NCBI GenBank assembly: GCA_026002305.1
Contig: BOBI01000004.1
Span: 1-31,496 of the forward strand
Source of the DNA: Spirochaetia bacterium
GTDB taxonomy: Bacteria; Spirochaetota; Spirochaetia; Treponematales; Breznakiellaceae
Reading direction: 5' to 3'
Length of the DNA: 31,496 bases
Shown here: positions 23,029 through 30,513 of the stretch, piece after piece
Layout of the letters: every line of letters begins with the position of its first letter
Numbering within the stretch: position 1 is the stretch's first letter
Made by a program: the position numbers and the translations under genes
The notes under the pieces: generated by a model
Seen by the model: only the letters and a program-made list of their open reading frames with translations
Told to the model about the DNA's origin: nothing
Databases searched by the model: none

Positions 23029-23652
23029 ATGAACTTAGTTTTTTTAGGTCCGCCCGGTGCAGGCAAAGGTACACTTGCGGGACTTGCAGCCCCGTATTTA
23101 AATATCCCGCACATAAGCACAGGCGCTATCTTCCGCAAAGCAATTGCCGCAGGCACCCAATTAGGCATTAGAATAAAAGCAAATATTGATGCCGGCGGTC
23201 TTGTAGACGATCCCACAACCATTAAGCTTGTCTCCGAAAGGCTCACATTAGACGACGCAAAAAAAGGTTATATTTTAGACGGCTTCCCGCGCGACATAGT
23301 GCAGGCAAAGGCATTGGACACTTTTTCAAAAGTTGACAAGGTTATAGACTTTGACATCGACGACGACGGCGTTCTTGCGCGGCTTGCCGGCCGGCGCGTA
23401 TGCCGTAAATGCGGCTTTAACTGGCACATAACGTTTAACCCGCCAAAAATCGCAAACATCTGCGACAAATGCGGCGGCGAAGTTTACATACGCGACGACG
23501 ATAAAAAAGAATCCGTCAAAAAACGTTTGGAAGTCTACCGCAAAGTAACCGCCCCCCTAATAGCCTACTACCGCGGCAAAGGCATACTCGTAAACATCGA
23601 CTCAAGAGGCGGCATAGAACCAATTTTCGCAGCATTCAAGAGAATATTTTAG
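23029..23652 (+). CDS. adk: adenylate kinase
   Basis: Interconverts ATP + AMP and 2 ADP; 207 residues. The P-loop is GPPGAGKGT (residues 7-15), the AMP site HISTGAIFR (28-36), the GYILDGFPRDIVQA segment (80-93), and the LID carries four zinc cysteines C125, C128, C145 and C148 (CRKC and CDKC). The LID is well formed although the protein is a little shorter than the usual 214. The only nearby start is ATG 23029; the GGAG seen 17 bases upstream is too far to be a normal Shine-Dalgarno. It lies 41 bp after the glucosaminidase on the same strand and is convergent with the nucleotidyltransferase gene. Confidence 0.96.
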   Translation: MNLVFLGPPGAGKGTLAGLAAPYLNIPHISTGAIFRKAIAAGTQLGIRIKANIDAGGLVDDPTTIKLVSERLTLDDAKKGYILDGFPRDIVQAKALDTFSKVDKVIDFDIDDDGVLARLAGRRVCRKCGFNWHITFNPPKIANICDKCGGEVYIRDDDKKESVKKRLEVYRKVTAPLIAYYRGKGILVNIDSRGGIEPIFAAFKRIF

Positions 23653-23705
23653 CCGCCGGAAGCCCCCTGTTTCTGGCCTATGAACAAAAAACGGCGTGCG
23701 GGTTG

Positions 23706-24011
23706 TTACTTTTTATAGAGGGTTTTGCCAACTCGTTGTATGTGGTCTTTTAGACTGTCGCTGTTTAGTTTACTGAAAATATTGACATCAACAAAATAAG
23801 GCATATTGGAATCATCAAAATCATTTGAAAGGTTTGATAGATCGCTTGAGGTAAAAGAATCATCGGTATGCAGCGATAAATCAATGTCGCTTCCGGATTT
23901 GTAATTTCCTTTTGCGCGGCTGCCATATAACACAACCTCTTGTATACCGGCATACTTCTTGAACAAGGCCTCTAGTGTTTCAAGTGTTTGGTCTGATAAA
24001 CCGTACATCAT
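23706..24011 (-). CDS. MNT-type nucleotidyltransferase (HEPN partner)
   Basis: Small (101 aa) nucleotidyltransferase-fold protein of the kind paired with HEPN proteins. The motif VVLYGSRAKGNYKSGSDIDL gives the G-S pair (30-31) and the two metal-binding aspartates D42 and D44, so the active site is complete. The remainder (YFVDVNIFSKLNSDSLKDHI) is typical. In characterised HEPN/MNT modules the MNT protein neutralises the HEPN ribonuclease, in some cases by adenylylating it. Here the HEPN gene upstream survives only as a short C-terminal piece, whose TGA overlaps this gene's double ATG, so this is probably an orphan. ATG 24011 is used; ATG 24008 is an equal alternative. Confidence 0.82.
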   Translation of the reverse strand: MMYGLSDQTLETLEALFKKYAGIQEVVLYGSRAKGNYKSGSDIDLSLHTDDSFTSSDLSNLSNDFDDSNMPYFVDVNIFSKLNSDSLKDHIQRVGKTLYKK

Positions 24012-24133
24012 TGCAGCGTTTCCATTTTGTCCATGAAGGCGGACATTTCGGCGTGATATTTTTCAACAATGTTTTTTACCAATTCATCCTTTGTTGATGT
24101 ATCATAAGTGTGTGATGAACGGTTAATGAACAA
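24008..24133 (-). pseudogene. HEPN protein, truncated C-terminal remnant
   Basis: The minus-strand frame from 24133 reads NRSSHTYDTSTKDELV, then a helical end (IVEKYHAEMSAFMDKMETLQ) and TGA. This matches the last about 40 residues of HEPN (nucleotidyltransferase substrate-binding, HI0074-like) proteins, including the SHTYD part of the RxxxxH ribonuclease motif. The N-terminal two-thirds are gone and the motif's first arginine seems replaced, as the frame begins directly after the serA stop. Too short to be functional. A TTG at 24133 could still start a peptide coupled to the MNT gene. Confidence 0.7.
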
Positions 24134-24136
24134 ACC

Positions 24137-25306
24137 TTAACCGCCAATCGTTCTAACGCGGACAACGCCGTTTATGTTTTTTAGCTTTGATATACAGTCA
24201 TCACTTAATTGCTGCTCTGTATCAATGATGTTGTAGGCATACTCGCCTGAATGGTGATTGATTAAATCTGTTATGTTGATGTCCGCTCCGGCAAGAACGG
24301 TGGTAATTTGACCTACCATATTCGGGATGTTGCGGTTTGCAACAAGCAGGCGGAACGGTGAGTGGCGGTCCAGACGGCAGCGTGGGAAATTAACAGAATT
24401 TTTTATGTTGCCTGTTTCAAGAAAATCCATTGTTTGCCTGGCAGCCATAAGTGCGCAGTTCACTTCGGCTTCCGGTGTCGAGGCGCCTAAGTGCGGTATA
24501 CAAATAACTTTATCATGCGAGATCAATTCACCGGTGGGAAAATCGGTAACATAAACTGAAAGCGCCCCGCTGTTAAGCGCCTGTGCAATGTCGGCTTCTT
24601 TTGCAAGCCCGCCCCGCGCAATGTTAATTAAACGCGCGCCTTTTTTCATAAGGCGTATTTTGTCGGCGTTAAACATATTCTTTGTTGTCTCGCTGTACGG
24701 CACATGAATTGTAATATAGTCGGATTTTGAAAGTACTTCTTCAAGCGTTTCCGCATGAACAACCGTGCGTGAAAGGTTCCAAGCCGAATCCACAGAAATA
24801 TACGGATCAAAGCCTATAACATTCATGCCAAGCGATGCCGCATCGTTTGCAACCATAACGCCTATTGCGCCAAGCCCTACCACGCCTAACATTTTGCCGC
24901 GAATTTCCGGTCCTTCAAACTGCGATTTATTTTTCTCCACACATTCGGAAATAGAATCGCTATTGTTTTTAAGTGATCTTCCCCATGCAATGCCTTCGTA
25001 AATTCTTCGTGACGATAAAAACAAAGAGGCAAGGACAAGCTCTTTTACGGCGTTGGCGTTGGCGCCTGGTGTGTTAAAAACAACAATACCCCTTTCACTG
25101 CACCGGTTTACAGGAATATTGTTAAAACCGGCGCCAGCCCGTACAATCGCGTTAACACTTTCCGGTATTTCGACATTGTTCAGATCCGCGCTGCGTACAA
25201 GTATCGTATGCGGATTTAAGATTTCGCTTGCGATTTCATATTTATCACGGGGAAAAAGATTTAATCCTTCTACCGCAATTTTATTCATTGTTTGTATACG
25301 AAACAT
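24137..25306 (-). CDS. serA: D-3-phosphoglycerate dehydrogenase
   Basis: First step of serine synthesis: oxidises 3-phosphoglycerate with NAD. Length is 389 residues. The NAD site is GLGAIG (144-149) with D167 ending the second strand. Catalytic residues are R231 (INIARGGL), E260 (TDFPTGELI) and H272 (ICIPHLGASTPEAEVNCA). Residues about 318-389 form a C-terminal ACT domain (VGQITTVLAGADINI), the usual place for serine feedback. The short E-to-H spacing fits the group of anaerobe SerA enzymes of this size. Start ATG 25306 has AAGGAA upstream; it lies 10 bp after coaD on the same transcript. serC and serB are not in the window. Confidence 0.92.
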   Translation of the reverse strand: MFRIQTMNKIAVEGLNLFPRDKYEIASEILNPHTILVRSADLNNVEIPESVNAIVRAGAGFNNIPVNRCSERGIVVFNTPGANANAVKELVLASLFLSSRRIYEGIAWGRSLKNNSDSISECVEKNKSQFEGPEIRGKMLGVVGLGAIGVMVANDAASLGMNVIGFDPYISVDSAWNLSRTVVHAETLEEVLSKSDYITIHVPYSETTKNMFNADKIRLMKKGARLINIARGGLAKEADIAQALNSGALSVYVTDFPTGELISHDKVICIPHLGASTPEAEVNCALMAARQTMDFLETGNIKNSVNFPRCRLDRHSPFRLLVANRNIPNMVGQITTVLAGADINITDLINHHSGEYAYNIIDTEQQLSDDCISKLKNINGVVRVRTIGG

Positions 25307-25316
25307 TTTTTATTCC

Positions 25317-25802
25317 TTATCTAAATTTTTTATATAAGGCTTCCGCCACAACGGGCGGTACCAAACCGGTAATATCGGCGTTAAATGACGCAAGCTCGCG
25401 CACCGAAGACGAACGCAGAACTATAAATTCAGGCCGCGTTGTCATAAAAATTGTTTCAATCTGCGGCGAAAGAGCTTTGTTCATCATCGAAAGCTCAAAC
25501 TCGTAAGTAAAATCAGGAACATTGCGGACACCGCGCACCATAATATTAACATTCTGCTTCTTCAAAAAATCAACAATTAAAGTATCACAAACCACTACTG
25601 AAATATTTTTGTTATTTTTATAATTTTTACACATTTCCGTTACCATTGCGCAGCGTTCCTCCACCGGAAAAAGATAATCCTTCTGCCGGTTTTCCGCTAC
25701 AACAACCAGAAGCTCATCAAAGATTTCTGATGCGCGCTCTATAATATCAATGTGCCCGTAAGTTGGCGGATCAAACGATCCGGGAAAAGCGGCTCTAATC
25801 AT
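25317..25802 (-). CDS. coaD: phosphopantetheine adenylyltransferase
   Basis: Penultimate step of coenzyme A synthesis, 4'-phosphopantetheine + ATP to dephospho-CoA. Length is 161 residues, the normal size. Signature AAFPGSFDPPTYGHIDII carries the (H/T)xGH nucleotidyltransferase motif (TYGH). MVRGVRNVPDFTYEFEL and the C-terminal LRSSSVRELASFNADI (ISSTxxR equivalent) complete the active site. The start ATG 25802 overlaps the end of rmlD by 8 bp and serA follows after 10 bp, so it is in one operon with sugar-nucleotide and serine genes. Confidence 0.95.
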   Translation of the reverse strand: MIRAAFPGSFDPPTYGHIDIIERASEIFDELLVVVAENRQKDYLFPVEERCAMVTEMCKNYKNNKNISVVVCDTLIVDFLKKQNVNIMVRGVRNVPDFTYEFELSMMNKALSPQIETIFMTTRPEFIVLRSSSVRELASFNADITGLVPPVVAEALYKKFR

Positions 25803-26661
25803 TTTCTAAATACTTCCTAAGTGATGTTTTCCAATCAGGTATATCAATTTGCAGTGTTTTTTTTATTTTTGTTTTATCAAGAACAGAGAACGCGGGACGG
25901 GGCGCCTTTGTCGGGCATTCTACGGTTGTACACGGGCATATAAAACATTCTTTTTTTATTAAACCGTTCAGGCGGCCAAGGCGGTAAATTTCATTTGCAA
26001 ACTCAAACCATGTACATACGCCTTCGTTTGAATAATTATAAATACCGGCCTCACAATGATCTGCTTTTTTAATAAATTGCAGCGCGGCAAAAGAAAGATC
26101 TGCGGCGTTCGTGGGGCTTCCAATTTGATCATTTACAACCGTAAAACTATCAAGCTCATTCATAAAGCAGAGCATGGTGTTCACAAAATTCTTTCCCCCT
26201 CTTCCGTAAAGCCATGATGTTCGAACAATATAAAACCTTTCGTTAAAGGCCGCAACCGCCCGCTCGCCCTGCAATTTTGTTTTGCCATACACGGAAACAG
26301 GCTGGGCAGGATCATCTTCTCTGTAAGTAACCGAACCGGTTCCGTCGAAAACATAATCAGTCGAAAAATGAATAAGAGGGCAGCCCAACCCTTTTGCAAT
26401 TTTTGCGACATTTTCCGCACCCTTAAAGTTGATCTTTTCGCATAAAGCCGCTTCATTTTCCGCTTTATCCACGGCGGTGTATGCGGCGCAGTTTACAATC
26501 CATGAAATCCTCCGGCCTCTGTTATGCGCAAACAAATTAACTTCGTCAATATCTGTAATATCAACCTCGCTGCCTGTAGCCACATAATCAATATCCTCGC
26601 GATTTAGCGTTTTGCAAATCTCTGTTCCTAGAATTCCTTTTGCGCCTGTTACCCAAACCAT
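25795..26661 (-). CDS. rmlD: dTDP-4-dehydrorhamnose reductase
   Basis: Last step of dTDP-L-rhamnose synthesis, NAD(P)H-dependent reduction of the 4-keto group. Length is 288 residues from ATG 26661, which lies 4 bp after the rmlC stop. The open frame goes on to 26838, but that part overlaps rmlC and is not family sequence. NAD(P)-binding VTGAKGILG (4-12), VNCAAYTAVDKAE (57-69), HFSTDYVFDGTG (98-109) and the catalytic YGKTK (Y125, K129) are all seen. The end (RPAFSVLDKTKIK, WKTSLRKYL) is typical. It overlaps coaD by 8 bp. Confidence 0.94.
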   Translation of the reverse strand: MVWVTGAKGILGTEICKTLNREDIDYVATGSEVDITDIDEVNLFAHNRGRRISWIVNCAAYTAVDKAENEAALCEKINFKGAENVAKIAKGLGCPLIHFSTDYVFDGTGSVTYREDDPAQPVSVYGKTKLQGERAVAAFNERFYIVRTSWLYGRGGKNFVNTMLCFMNELDSFTVVNDQIGSPTNAADLSFAALQFIKKADHCEAGIYNYSNEGVCTWFEFANEIYRLGRLNGLIKKECFICPCTTVECPTKAPRPAFSVLDKTKIKKTLQIDIPDWKTSLRKYLEND

Positions 26662-26665
26662 AATT

Positions 26666-27223
26666 CTATATTGCCCTACCCGTAAAAGCGGGCCACAATT
26701 TGTCTTTGTCGGATAAAATATATTCGCAATCCAGCTTTGGCCAGACAATTCCGATGCAGGGATCATTCCATAAAAGGCCGCATTCGGCTTGTGGGTAATG
26801 AAAATCGGTGCATTTATATGCGAGTACAGCCGTTTCACTTAACACTAAAAAACCATGCGCAAAACCTTCCGGTATATAAAATTGATTCTGTTTTTCTCCG
26901 CTTAATATAAATGAATGCCATTTTCCATGTGTCGGCGAACCGGAACGTAAATCAACCGCGACATCAAAAACTTCGCCTGCTACCGCACGGATAAGTTTCC
27001 CCTGCGCGTGTTCATTCTGAAAATGAAGACCGCGCAGTACGCCTTTTTTTGAATAGGATTGATTATCCTGAACAAATTTCATTGTTAAACCGGCGTCAAA
27101 AAAATCACGCTCGGAATAACATTCAAAAAAATAACCCCTGTTATCACAAAAAACCTTTGGTTGAATCTCGTATAACCCTTCGATTGAACATTTTTTGATT
27201 AAAAGATTTTCTGTAACCGGCAT
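26666..27223 (-). CDS. rmlC: dTDP-4-dehydrorhamnose 3,5-epimerase
   Basis: Epimerises C3 and C5 of dTDP-4-keto-6-deoxyglucose; 185 residues, cupin fold. The catalytic histidine H67 is in GVLRGLHFQ, followed by VFDVAVDLRSGSPTHGKW and the family block FYIPEGFAHGFLVLSE. YKCTDFHYP (where the tyrosine-containing segment falls) and WPKLDCEYILSDKD finish the domain. The start ATG 27223 abuts the rmlA stop, and rmlD begins 4 bp after its end. All three rml genes therefore form one translationally coupled block. Confidence 0.95.
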   Translation of the reverse strand: MPVTENLLIKKCSIEGLYEIQPKVFCDNRGYFFECYSERDFFDAGLTMKFVQDNQSYSKKGVLRGLHFQNEHAQGKLIRAVAGEVFDVAVDLRSGSPTHGKWHSFILSGEKQNQFYIPEGFAHGFLVLSETAVLAYKCTDFHYPQAECGLLWNDPCIGIVWPKLDCEYILSDKDKLWPAFTGRAI

Positions 27224-28099
27224 CTACAATCCTTCGGCGATAAATTTTAAATATTTACCGTACTCTGTCTTATAACCGGCGGCACTTTTCAATAATTGTT
27301 CTTTTGTTATCCAGCTGTTGTTATACGCAATTTCTTCTATGCACGATAAATAAAAACCCTGCCGTTTCTGAATAGTCGCTACAAAATTTGAAGCTTCTAA
27401 AAGTCCGTCGTAGGTACCGGTGTCAAGCCACGCCATTCCGCGCCCCAGAATTTCCACGGAAAGTCTTTTTTGCTTTAAATATTCCTGATTTACCGAAGTT
27501 ATTTCCAATTCGCCACGTGCCGATGGTTTTAAACTTTTCGCAATATCAACAACATCATTATCGTAAAAATACAAACCCGGAACAGCATAATGCGATTTTG
27601 GAACGGCGGGTTTTTCCTCAATGGATATTGCGTTGCCGCTTTTATCAAATTCAACAACGCCGTAAGCTATCGGGTCTTTAACATAATAACCAAAAATAAC
27701 CGCACCGCCTGAATTTTCAACCCTTGCTGAAGTGTCTTGTAATGTCTTACCGAATGAACGGCCGTAAAAAACATTATCGCCTAAAACCAAAGCGCACGGA
27801 TCACTACCGATAAAATTCTCGCCTACCATAAAAGCATCGGCAAGTCCTCGCGGGCTTTCCTGTACCGCGTAATCTATCGACATACCCAAGGTCTGCCCGT
27901 CACCAAAAAGTTCTTTAAAAACAGGTTTATCGCGCGGTGTGGAAATTATCAATACCTCTTTAATGTCGGCAAGCATCAACACGGAAAGAGGATAATATAT
28001 CATGGGTTTGTCATAAAGCGGCAAAATCTGCTTTGATACCGCTTTTGTTACAGGGAACAGCCGCGTACCCGCACCGCCTGCCAGAATGATACCTTTCAT
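27224..28099 (-). CDS. rmlA: glucose-1-phosphate thymidylyltransferase
   Basis: Makes dTDP-glucose from dTTP and glucose-1-phosphate, the first step towards dTDP-rhamnose; 291 residues, full length. Motifs: nucleotide-binding [20 protein letters not shown] (3-22), [29 protein letters not shown], and the C-terminal [19 protein letters not shown]. It is the first gene of rmlA-rmlC-rmlD-coaD-serA. Start ATG 28099 has no Shine-Dalgarno, and the predicted leader is only about 10 bases. rmlB (4,6-dehydratase) is absent from this operon, so it must be encoded elsewhere if the pathway works. Confidence 0.96.
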   Translation of the reverse strand: MKGIILAGGAGTRLFPVTKAVSKQILPLYDKPMIYYPLSVLMLADIKEVLIISTPRDKPVFKELFGDGQTLGMSIDYAVQESPRGLADAFMVGENFIGSDPCALVLGDNVFYGRSFGKTLQDTSARVENSGGAVIFGYYVKDPIAYGVVEFDKSGNAISIEEKPAVPKSHYAVPGLYFYDNDVVDIAKSLKPSARGELEITSVNQEYLKQKRLSVEILGRGMAWLDTGTYDGLLEASNFVATIQKRQGFYLSCIEEIAYNNSWITKEQLLKSAAGYKTEYGKYLKFIAEGL

Positions 28100-28115
28100 T
28101 GCTATACGATAACAT

Positions 28116-28121
28116 ATTATA
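28116..28121 (-). promoter_or_regulatory. -10 element for rmlA
   Basis: A perfect TATAAT on the minus strand, 17 bases before the rmlA start codon. The -35 at 17 bp is weak. It lies back to back with the tRNA-Arg promoter, whose -35 begins at 28124. Confidence 0.4.
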
Positions 28122-28123
28122 AC

Positions 28124-28152
28124 TTGATCCGCAATATGTTACGTGCTATCAT
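28124..28152 (+). promoter_or_regulatory. sigma70-type promoter of tRNA-Arg
   Basis: TTGATC (28124-28129), 17-bp spacer, TATCAT (28147-28152). Transcription would start near 28159, a few bases before the mature tRNA 5' end at 28166. Confidence 0.6.
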
Positions 28153-28165
28153 GATTTTGCCTAAT

Positions 28166-28239
28166 GCGTCCGTAGCTCATCCGGATAGAGCGACGGACTT
28201 CGAATCCGTAGGTGGCAGGTTCGAGTCCTGTCGGACGCA
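28166..28239 (+). tRNA. tRNA-Arg (anticodon TCG)
   Basis: A 74-base cloverleaf can be folded by eye. The acceptor stem gcgtccg/cggacgc (28166-28172 with 28232-28238) is perfect, discriminator A. The D arm is gctc...gagc; the anticodon stem acgga/tccgt carries loop cttcgaa, giving anticodon TCG, which reads CGN arginine codons. The T arm is gcagg-ttcgagt-cctgt. CCA is not encoded and must be added. No intron or extra arm. Confidence 0.95.
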
Positions 28240-28295
28240 AGGATAGCCGTATTGGCGAAAATTCAGCTTGGTGTCATGTAAAAGGAGACGATAAA

Positions 28296-28739
28296 ATGAC
28301 AATTGAAGAAAAACGGGAAGCAAACCGAAAAAGGCAAATCACATATTTAGAAAAACACCGCGAAGAAGTAAATGCGAAAAGACGAAAACGCTACGAAGAT
28401 CGCAAAGACGAAAGAGTCTGCCCGCGCTGCGGAAAGACATTACGCGCAAATTATACAAAAATTATGTGTGCCAAATGTTTGGACTACAACCGCGAAAATC
28501 AAACCGAAAAACGGCTTGAAAAAGCAGGCGCCGTAAAAAAAGCAAAGCCCGCCGCAAAAAAAACAGCCAAAACCGCGACAGCTAAAAAAAGCGTAAAGAA
28601 AACGACGGCAAAGTCAGCGGTAAAATCAAAGGCAAAAAAAACAACTAAAACCGCGGCAGCTAAAAAAAGCGCAAAGAAAACAACGGCAAAGTCGGCGGTA
28701 AAATCAAAGGCAAAAAAAACAGCTAAAAAGACAAAGTGA
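28296..28739 (+). CDS. zinc-ribbon protein with histone H1-like lysine/alanine tail
   Basis: A 147-residue, very basic protein of unknown exact role. The start ATG 28296 follows AAGGAG; the open frame extends back to 28212, but that part lies in the tRNA. Residues 1-42 are charged helix (EEKREANRKRQITYLEKHRE). Residues 45-65 hold two CxxC pairs (CPRC and CAKC), a zinc ribbon. Residues 80-147 consist almost only of Lys, Ala, Thr and Ser, with AKKS, KKTTAKSAVKSKAKKT units, like the tails of bacterial H1-like proteins (Hc2, BpH2). Two 78-bp tandem copies make most of the tail. It probably binds nucleic acid through charge; whether chromosome or RNA is not shown. rluA-type gene follows 16 bp on. 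Confidence 0.8.
   Translation: MTIEEKREANRKRQITYLEKHREEVNAKRRKRYEDRKDERVCPRCGKTLRANYTKIMCAKCLDYNRENQTEKRLEKAGAVKKAKPAAKKTAKTATAKKSVKKTTAKSAVKSKAKKTTKTAAAKKSAKKTTAKSAVKSKAKKTAKKTK
28569..28724 (+). repeat. two 78-bp tandem repeats in the lysine-rich tail
   Basis: Units 28569-28646 and 28647-28724 are nearly identical in DNA, differing at a few positions (for example gcgaca/gcggca, gcgtaa/gcgcaa). Each encodes 26 residues of the KTA-type tail. The high DNA identity points to a recent duplication. Confidence 0.9.
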
Positions 28740-28755
28740 GGCCGGCATTACAGGC

Positions 28756-29403
28756 GTGCGCGTACTGCCGCAAGGCATACAAATTCTCTACGAGGACAGG
28801 GAAGTCATTGTTGTGAATAAACCATGCGGTATTTTGTCTGTTGCCGCCGGTGGAGAGGGGCGGAAAACAGTTTACTGGGTGTTAACTCAATATTTAAGCA
28901 AAAAAGGTGAAAAAACACGCCCTGCAATGGTTCACAGGCTGGATCGCGGGACATCGGGTGTCTTGCTTGTAGCAAAATCGGAAAGGGTAAAACGGTATTT
29001 CATGGAAAATTGGAAAGATGTTGTCAAAGAACGCTCTTATGGCGCACTTGTAGAAGGGGTTATTGCGGAAGATAATGGTACCATTGACGCGCCGCTAAAC
29101 GACACAAAAACAGCGGTTTTTGTAAGTAAGGACGGGAAACCGGCCGTTACACACTGGAAAGTGATAAAACGCTTCCAAAAGCAGACTCTGGTAAATGTGG
29201 AACTTGAAACAGGCAGGCGCAACCAGATACGCGCCCATTTTGCCTATATCAGGCACCCTGTTTGCGGCGATAAAAAGTATGGCGGCTTGCCGGACGCTTA
29301 TAAAACGATGTGCCTCCATGCCGGCTCAATTTCGTTTTTGCACCCCAAAACCGGCGCTTTTTTAAAATTCTCGGCAGCAGCCCCAAAATGGAAACCTTTT
29401 TGA
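28756..29403 (+). CDS. RluA-family pseudouridine synthase
   Basis: Isomerises uridine to pseudouridine in rRNA or tRNA; 215 residues. The catalytic motif is HRLDRGTSGVLL with nucleophile D63. VVNKPCGILSV (near 19-29), ERSYGALVEG and the RluA motif III GRRNQIRAHFAYIRHPVCGD are present. There is no N-terminal S4 domain, so it belongs to the short RluA/RluC-like forms; the target base cannot be told from sequence alone. The start is GTG 28756, 16 bp after the zinc-ribbon gene, without a strong Shine-Dalgarno. Confidence 0.9.
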   Translation: MRVLPQGIQILYEDREVIVVNKPCGILSVAAGGEGRKTVYWVLTQYLSKKGEKTRPAMVHRLDRGTSGVLLVAKSERVKRYFMENWKDVVKERSYGALVEGVIAEDNGTIDAPLNDTKTAVFVSKDGKPAVTHWKVIKRFQKQTLVNVELETGRRNQIRAHFAYIRHPVCGDKKYGGLPDAYKTMCLHAGSISFLHPKTGAFLKFSAAAPKWKPF

Positions 29404-29422
29404 AAAAAAATACCGAAAATCA

Positions 29423-29452
29423 TTGACAATAGCTTATTCTGTCATTTATGTT
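29423..29452 (+). promoter_or_regulatory. sigma70-type promoter of the acidic protein gene
   Basis: A perfect TTGACA (29423-29428), 18-bp spacer and TATGTT (29447-29452), about 40 bases before the ATG at 29494. The region is A/T-rich around the -10. Confidence 0.55.
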
Positions 29453-29493
29453 TTTTATAAGACTTATTCAAATTTTTTTTATTGGAGAGTGCT

Positions 29494-29742
29494 ATGTTCA
29501 GTCAACTTGAACAGGACGTTAAAATGCGGCCATTGCTTGGCTTTGGCGACGACGATGATGACTTCGAAGACGATGAGGACTTCGAGGACGAAGAAGATGA
29601 GGGCTTCGAGGACGAAGACGACGATTTCGATGATGATTTTGACGATGATGAAGACGATGACGATGATTTTGATGATGAAGACAGCTTTGATGATCTTGAC
29701 GAAGAAGACGATGACGATGACTTCGACGATGACTTCGAATGA
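29494..29742 (+). CDS. Asp/Glu/Phe low-complexity acidic protein, 82 aa
   Basis: Unrecognised. ATG 29494 has GGAGAG at good spacing (the frame itself opens at a TTG 12 bases earlier). Residues 1-18 are ordinary (MFSQLEQDVKMRPLLGFG). The remaining 64 residues contain 52 Asp/Glu, nine regularly spaced Phe, and one each of Gly, Ser and Leu. Such a chain should be disordered and strongly negative, and its Phe spacing could be a binding pattern for a basic partner. It has a strong promoter and ribosome-binding site of its own, which argues that it is expressed. A role as a charge-mimic or chaperone for basic proteins such as the lysine-rich protein at 28296 is speculation. Its stop is 10 bp from the convergent sirtuin gene. 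Confidence 0.75.
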   Translation: MFSQLEQDVKMRPLLGFGDDDDDFEDDEDFEDEEDEGFEDEDDDFDDDFDDDEDDDDDFDDEDSFDDLDEEDDDDDFDDDFE

Positions 29743-29752
29743 AAAAAGCTAA

Positions 29753-30505
29753 TTAGTTTCGGTCTAACAAGTCGTTTAATTCCTCAAAGACAGCACCCAG
29801 ATCGCTAAAGCGCATAGCCGAGTAGCGGTCCAGGTGTGTGTTTTGGTCATTTACAATGACAATTTTACCACCGGATCGGATTGTCGCATCGGGAAGACCC
29901 GCTGCGGGATGAACTGTAAGGCTTGTCCCAAGCACCAGCATTAGGTCGGCCTTGCCCGCTTCGCTTCCCGCCTCCCGAATGGCATCAATAGGCAGGGCTT
30001 CGCCGAAAAAGGTAATCGCCGGTTTTAAAATCGAAGCGCAGTGCGGGCATTTTGGCATACCGCCTGAATTTACAATTTCAGCAACTTCCTCAAAAGGCAT
30101 ACGCACACCGGCGCAGCGCAGGCAATAATGCACCACAGGCGAGCCATGAACCTCTATCACCTTGCGGGAGCCGCCCTTTTGGTGTAGTAAGTCTATGTTT
30201 TGCGTTATAACGGCTTTTAAAAAACCTTTCGCCTCAAGTTTACCCAGCGTATTATGAACTACCGAAGCGTCTTTGGCGTCCAAGCTGTAAATAAAACCGC
30301 GCGCCGCATTGTAATAAATTGACGGGTCCTTCTCAAAATTGTCTATATCGAACATCCTCTCGTAAATGCCGCTCTTATCGGTGTAAAGCCCGTTTTTCCC
30401 GCGAAAATCCCGAATCCCCGAAAGTGTTGAAACCCCCGCACCCGTAAGCGCCACACAATGCGATGCGCTTTTTATCATACCAAATAAATTTTTCACAGTG
30501 TCCAT
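29753..30505 (-). CDS. cobB: NAD-dependent protein deacylase, Sir2 family
   Basis: Removes acyl groups from lysines using NAD; 250 residues. NAD-binding ALTGAGVSTLSGIRDFRG (19-36), TQNID (101-105), catalytic H120 in VIEVHGS, zinc cysteines C128, C131, C153 and C156 (CLRC, CPHC), LKPAITFFGEALP, and LVLGTSLTVHPAAGLP. All key residues are present. The start ATG 30505 (8 bp after rsfS) follows GGAGG. I see no clear class III (desuccinylase) Tyr/Arg pair, so deacetylation is the likeliest activity. Confidence 0.93.
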   Translation of the reverse strand: MDTVKNLFGMIKSASHCVALTGAGVSTLSGIRDFRGKNGLYTDKSGIYERMFDIDNFEKDPSIYYNAARGFIYSLDAKDASVVHNTLGKLEAKGFLKAVITQNIDLLHQKGGSRKVIEVHGSPVVHYCLRCAGVRMPFEEVAEIVNSGGMPKCPHCASILKPAITFFGEALPIDAIREAGSEAGKADLMLVLGTSLTVHPAAGLPDATIRSGGKIVIVNDQNTHLDRYSAMRFSDLGAVFEELNDLLDRN

Positions 30506-30513
30506 ACCGCCTC

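Noticed and set aside
26662..26838. N-terminal extension of rmlD
   Set aside because: The open frame continues upstream but overlaps rmlC out of frame. The family N-terminus (NAD(P)-binding VTGAKG) begins at ATG 26661.
28212..28295. Upstream start for the zinc-ribbon/H1-like gene
   Set aside because: This part of the frame lies inside the tRNA-Arg gene. AAGGAG before ATG 28296 defines the start.
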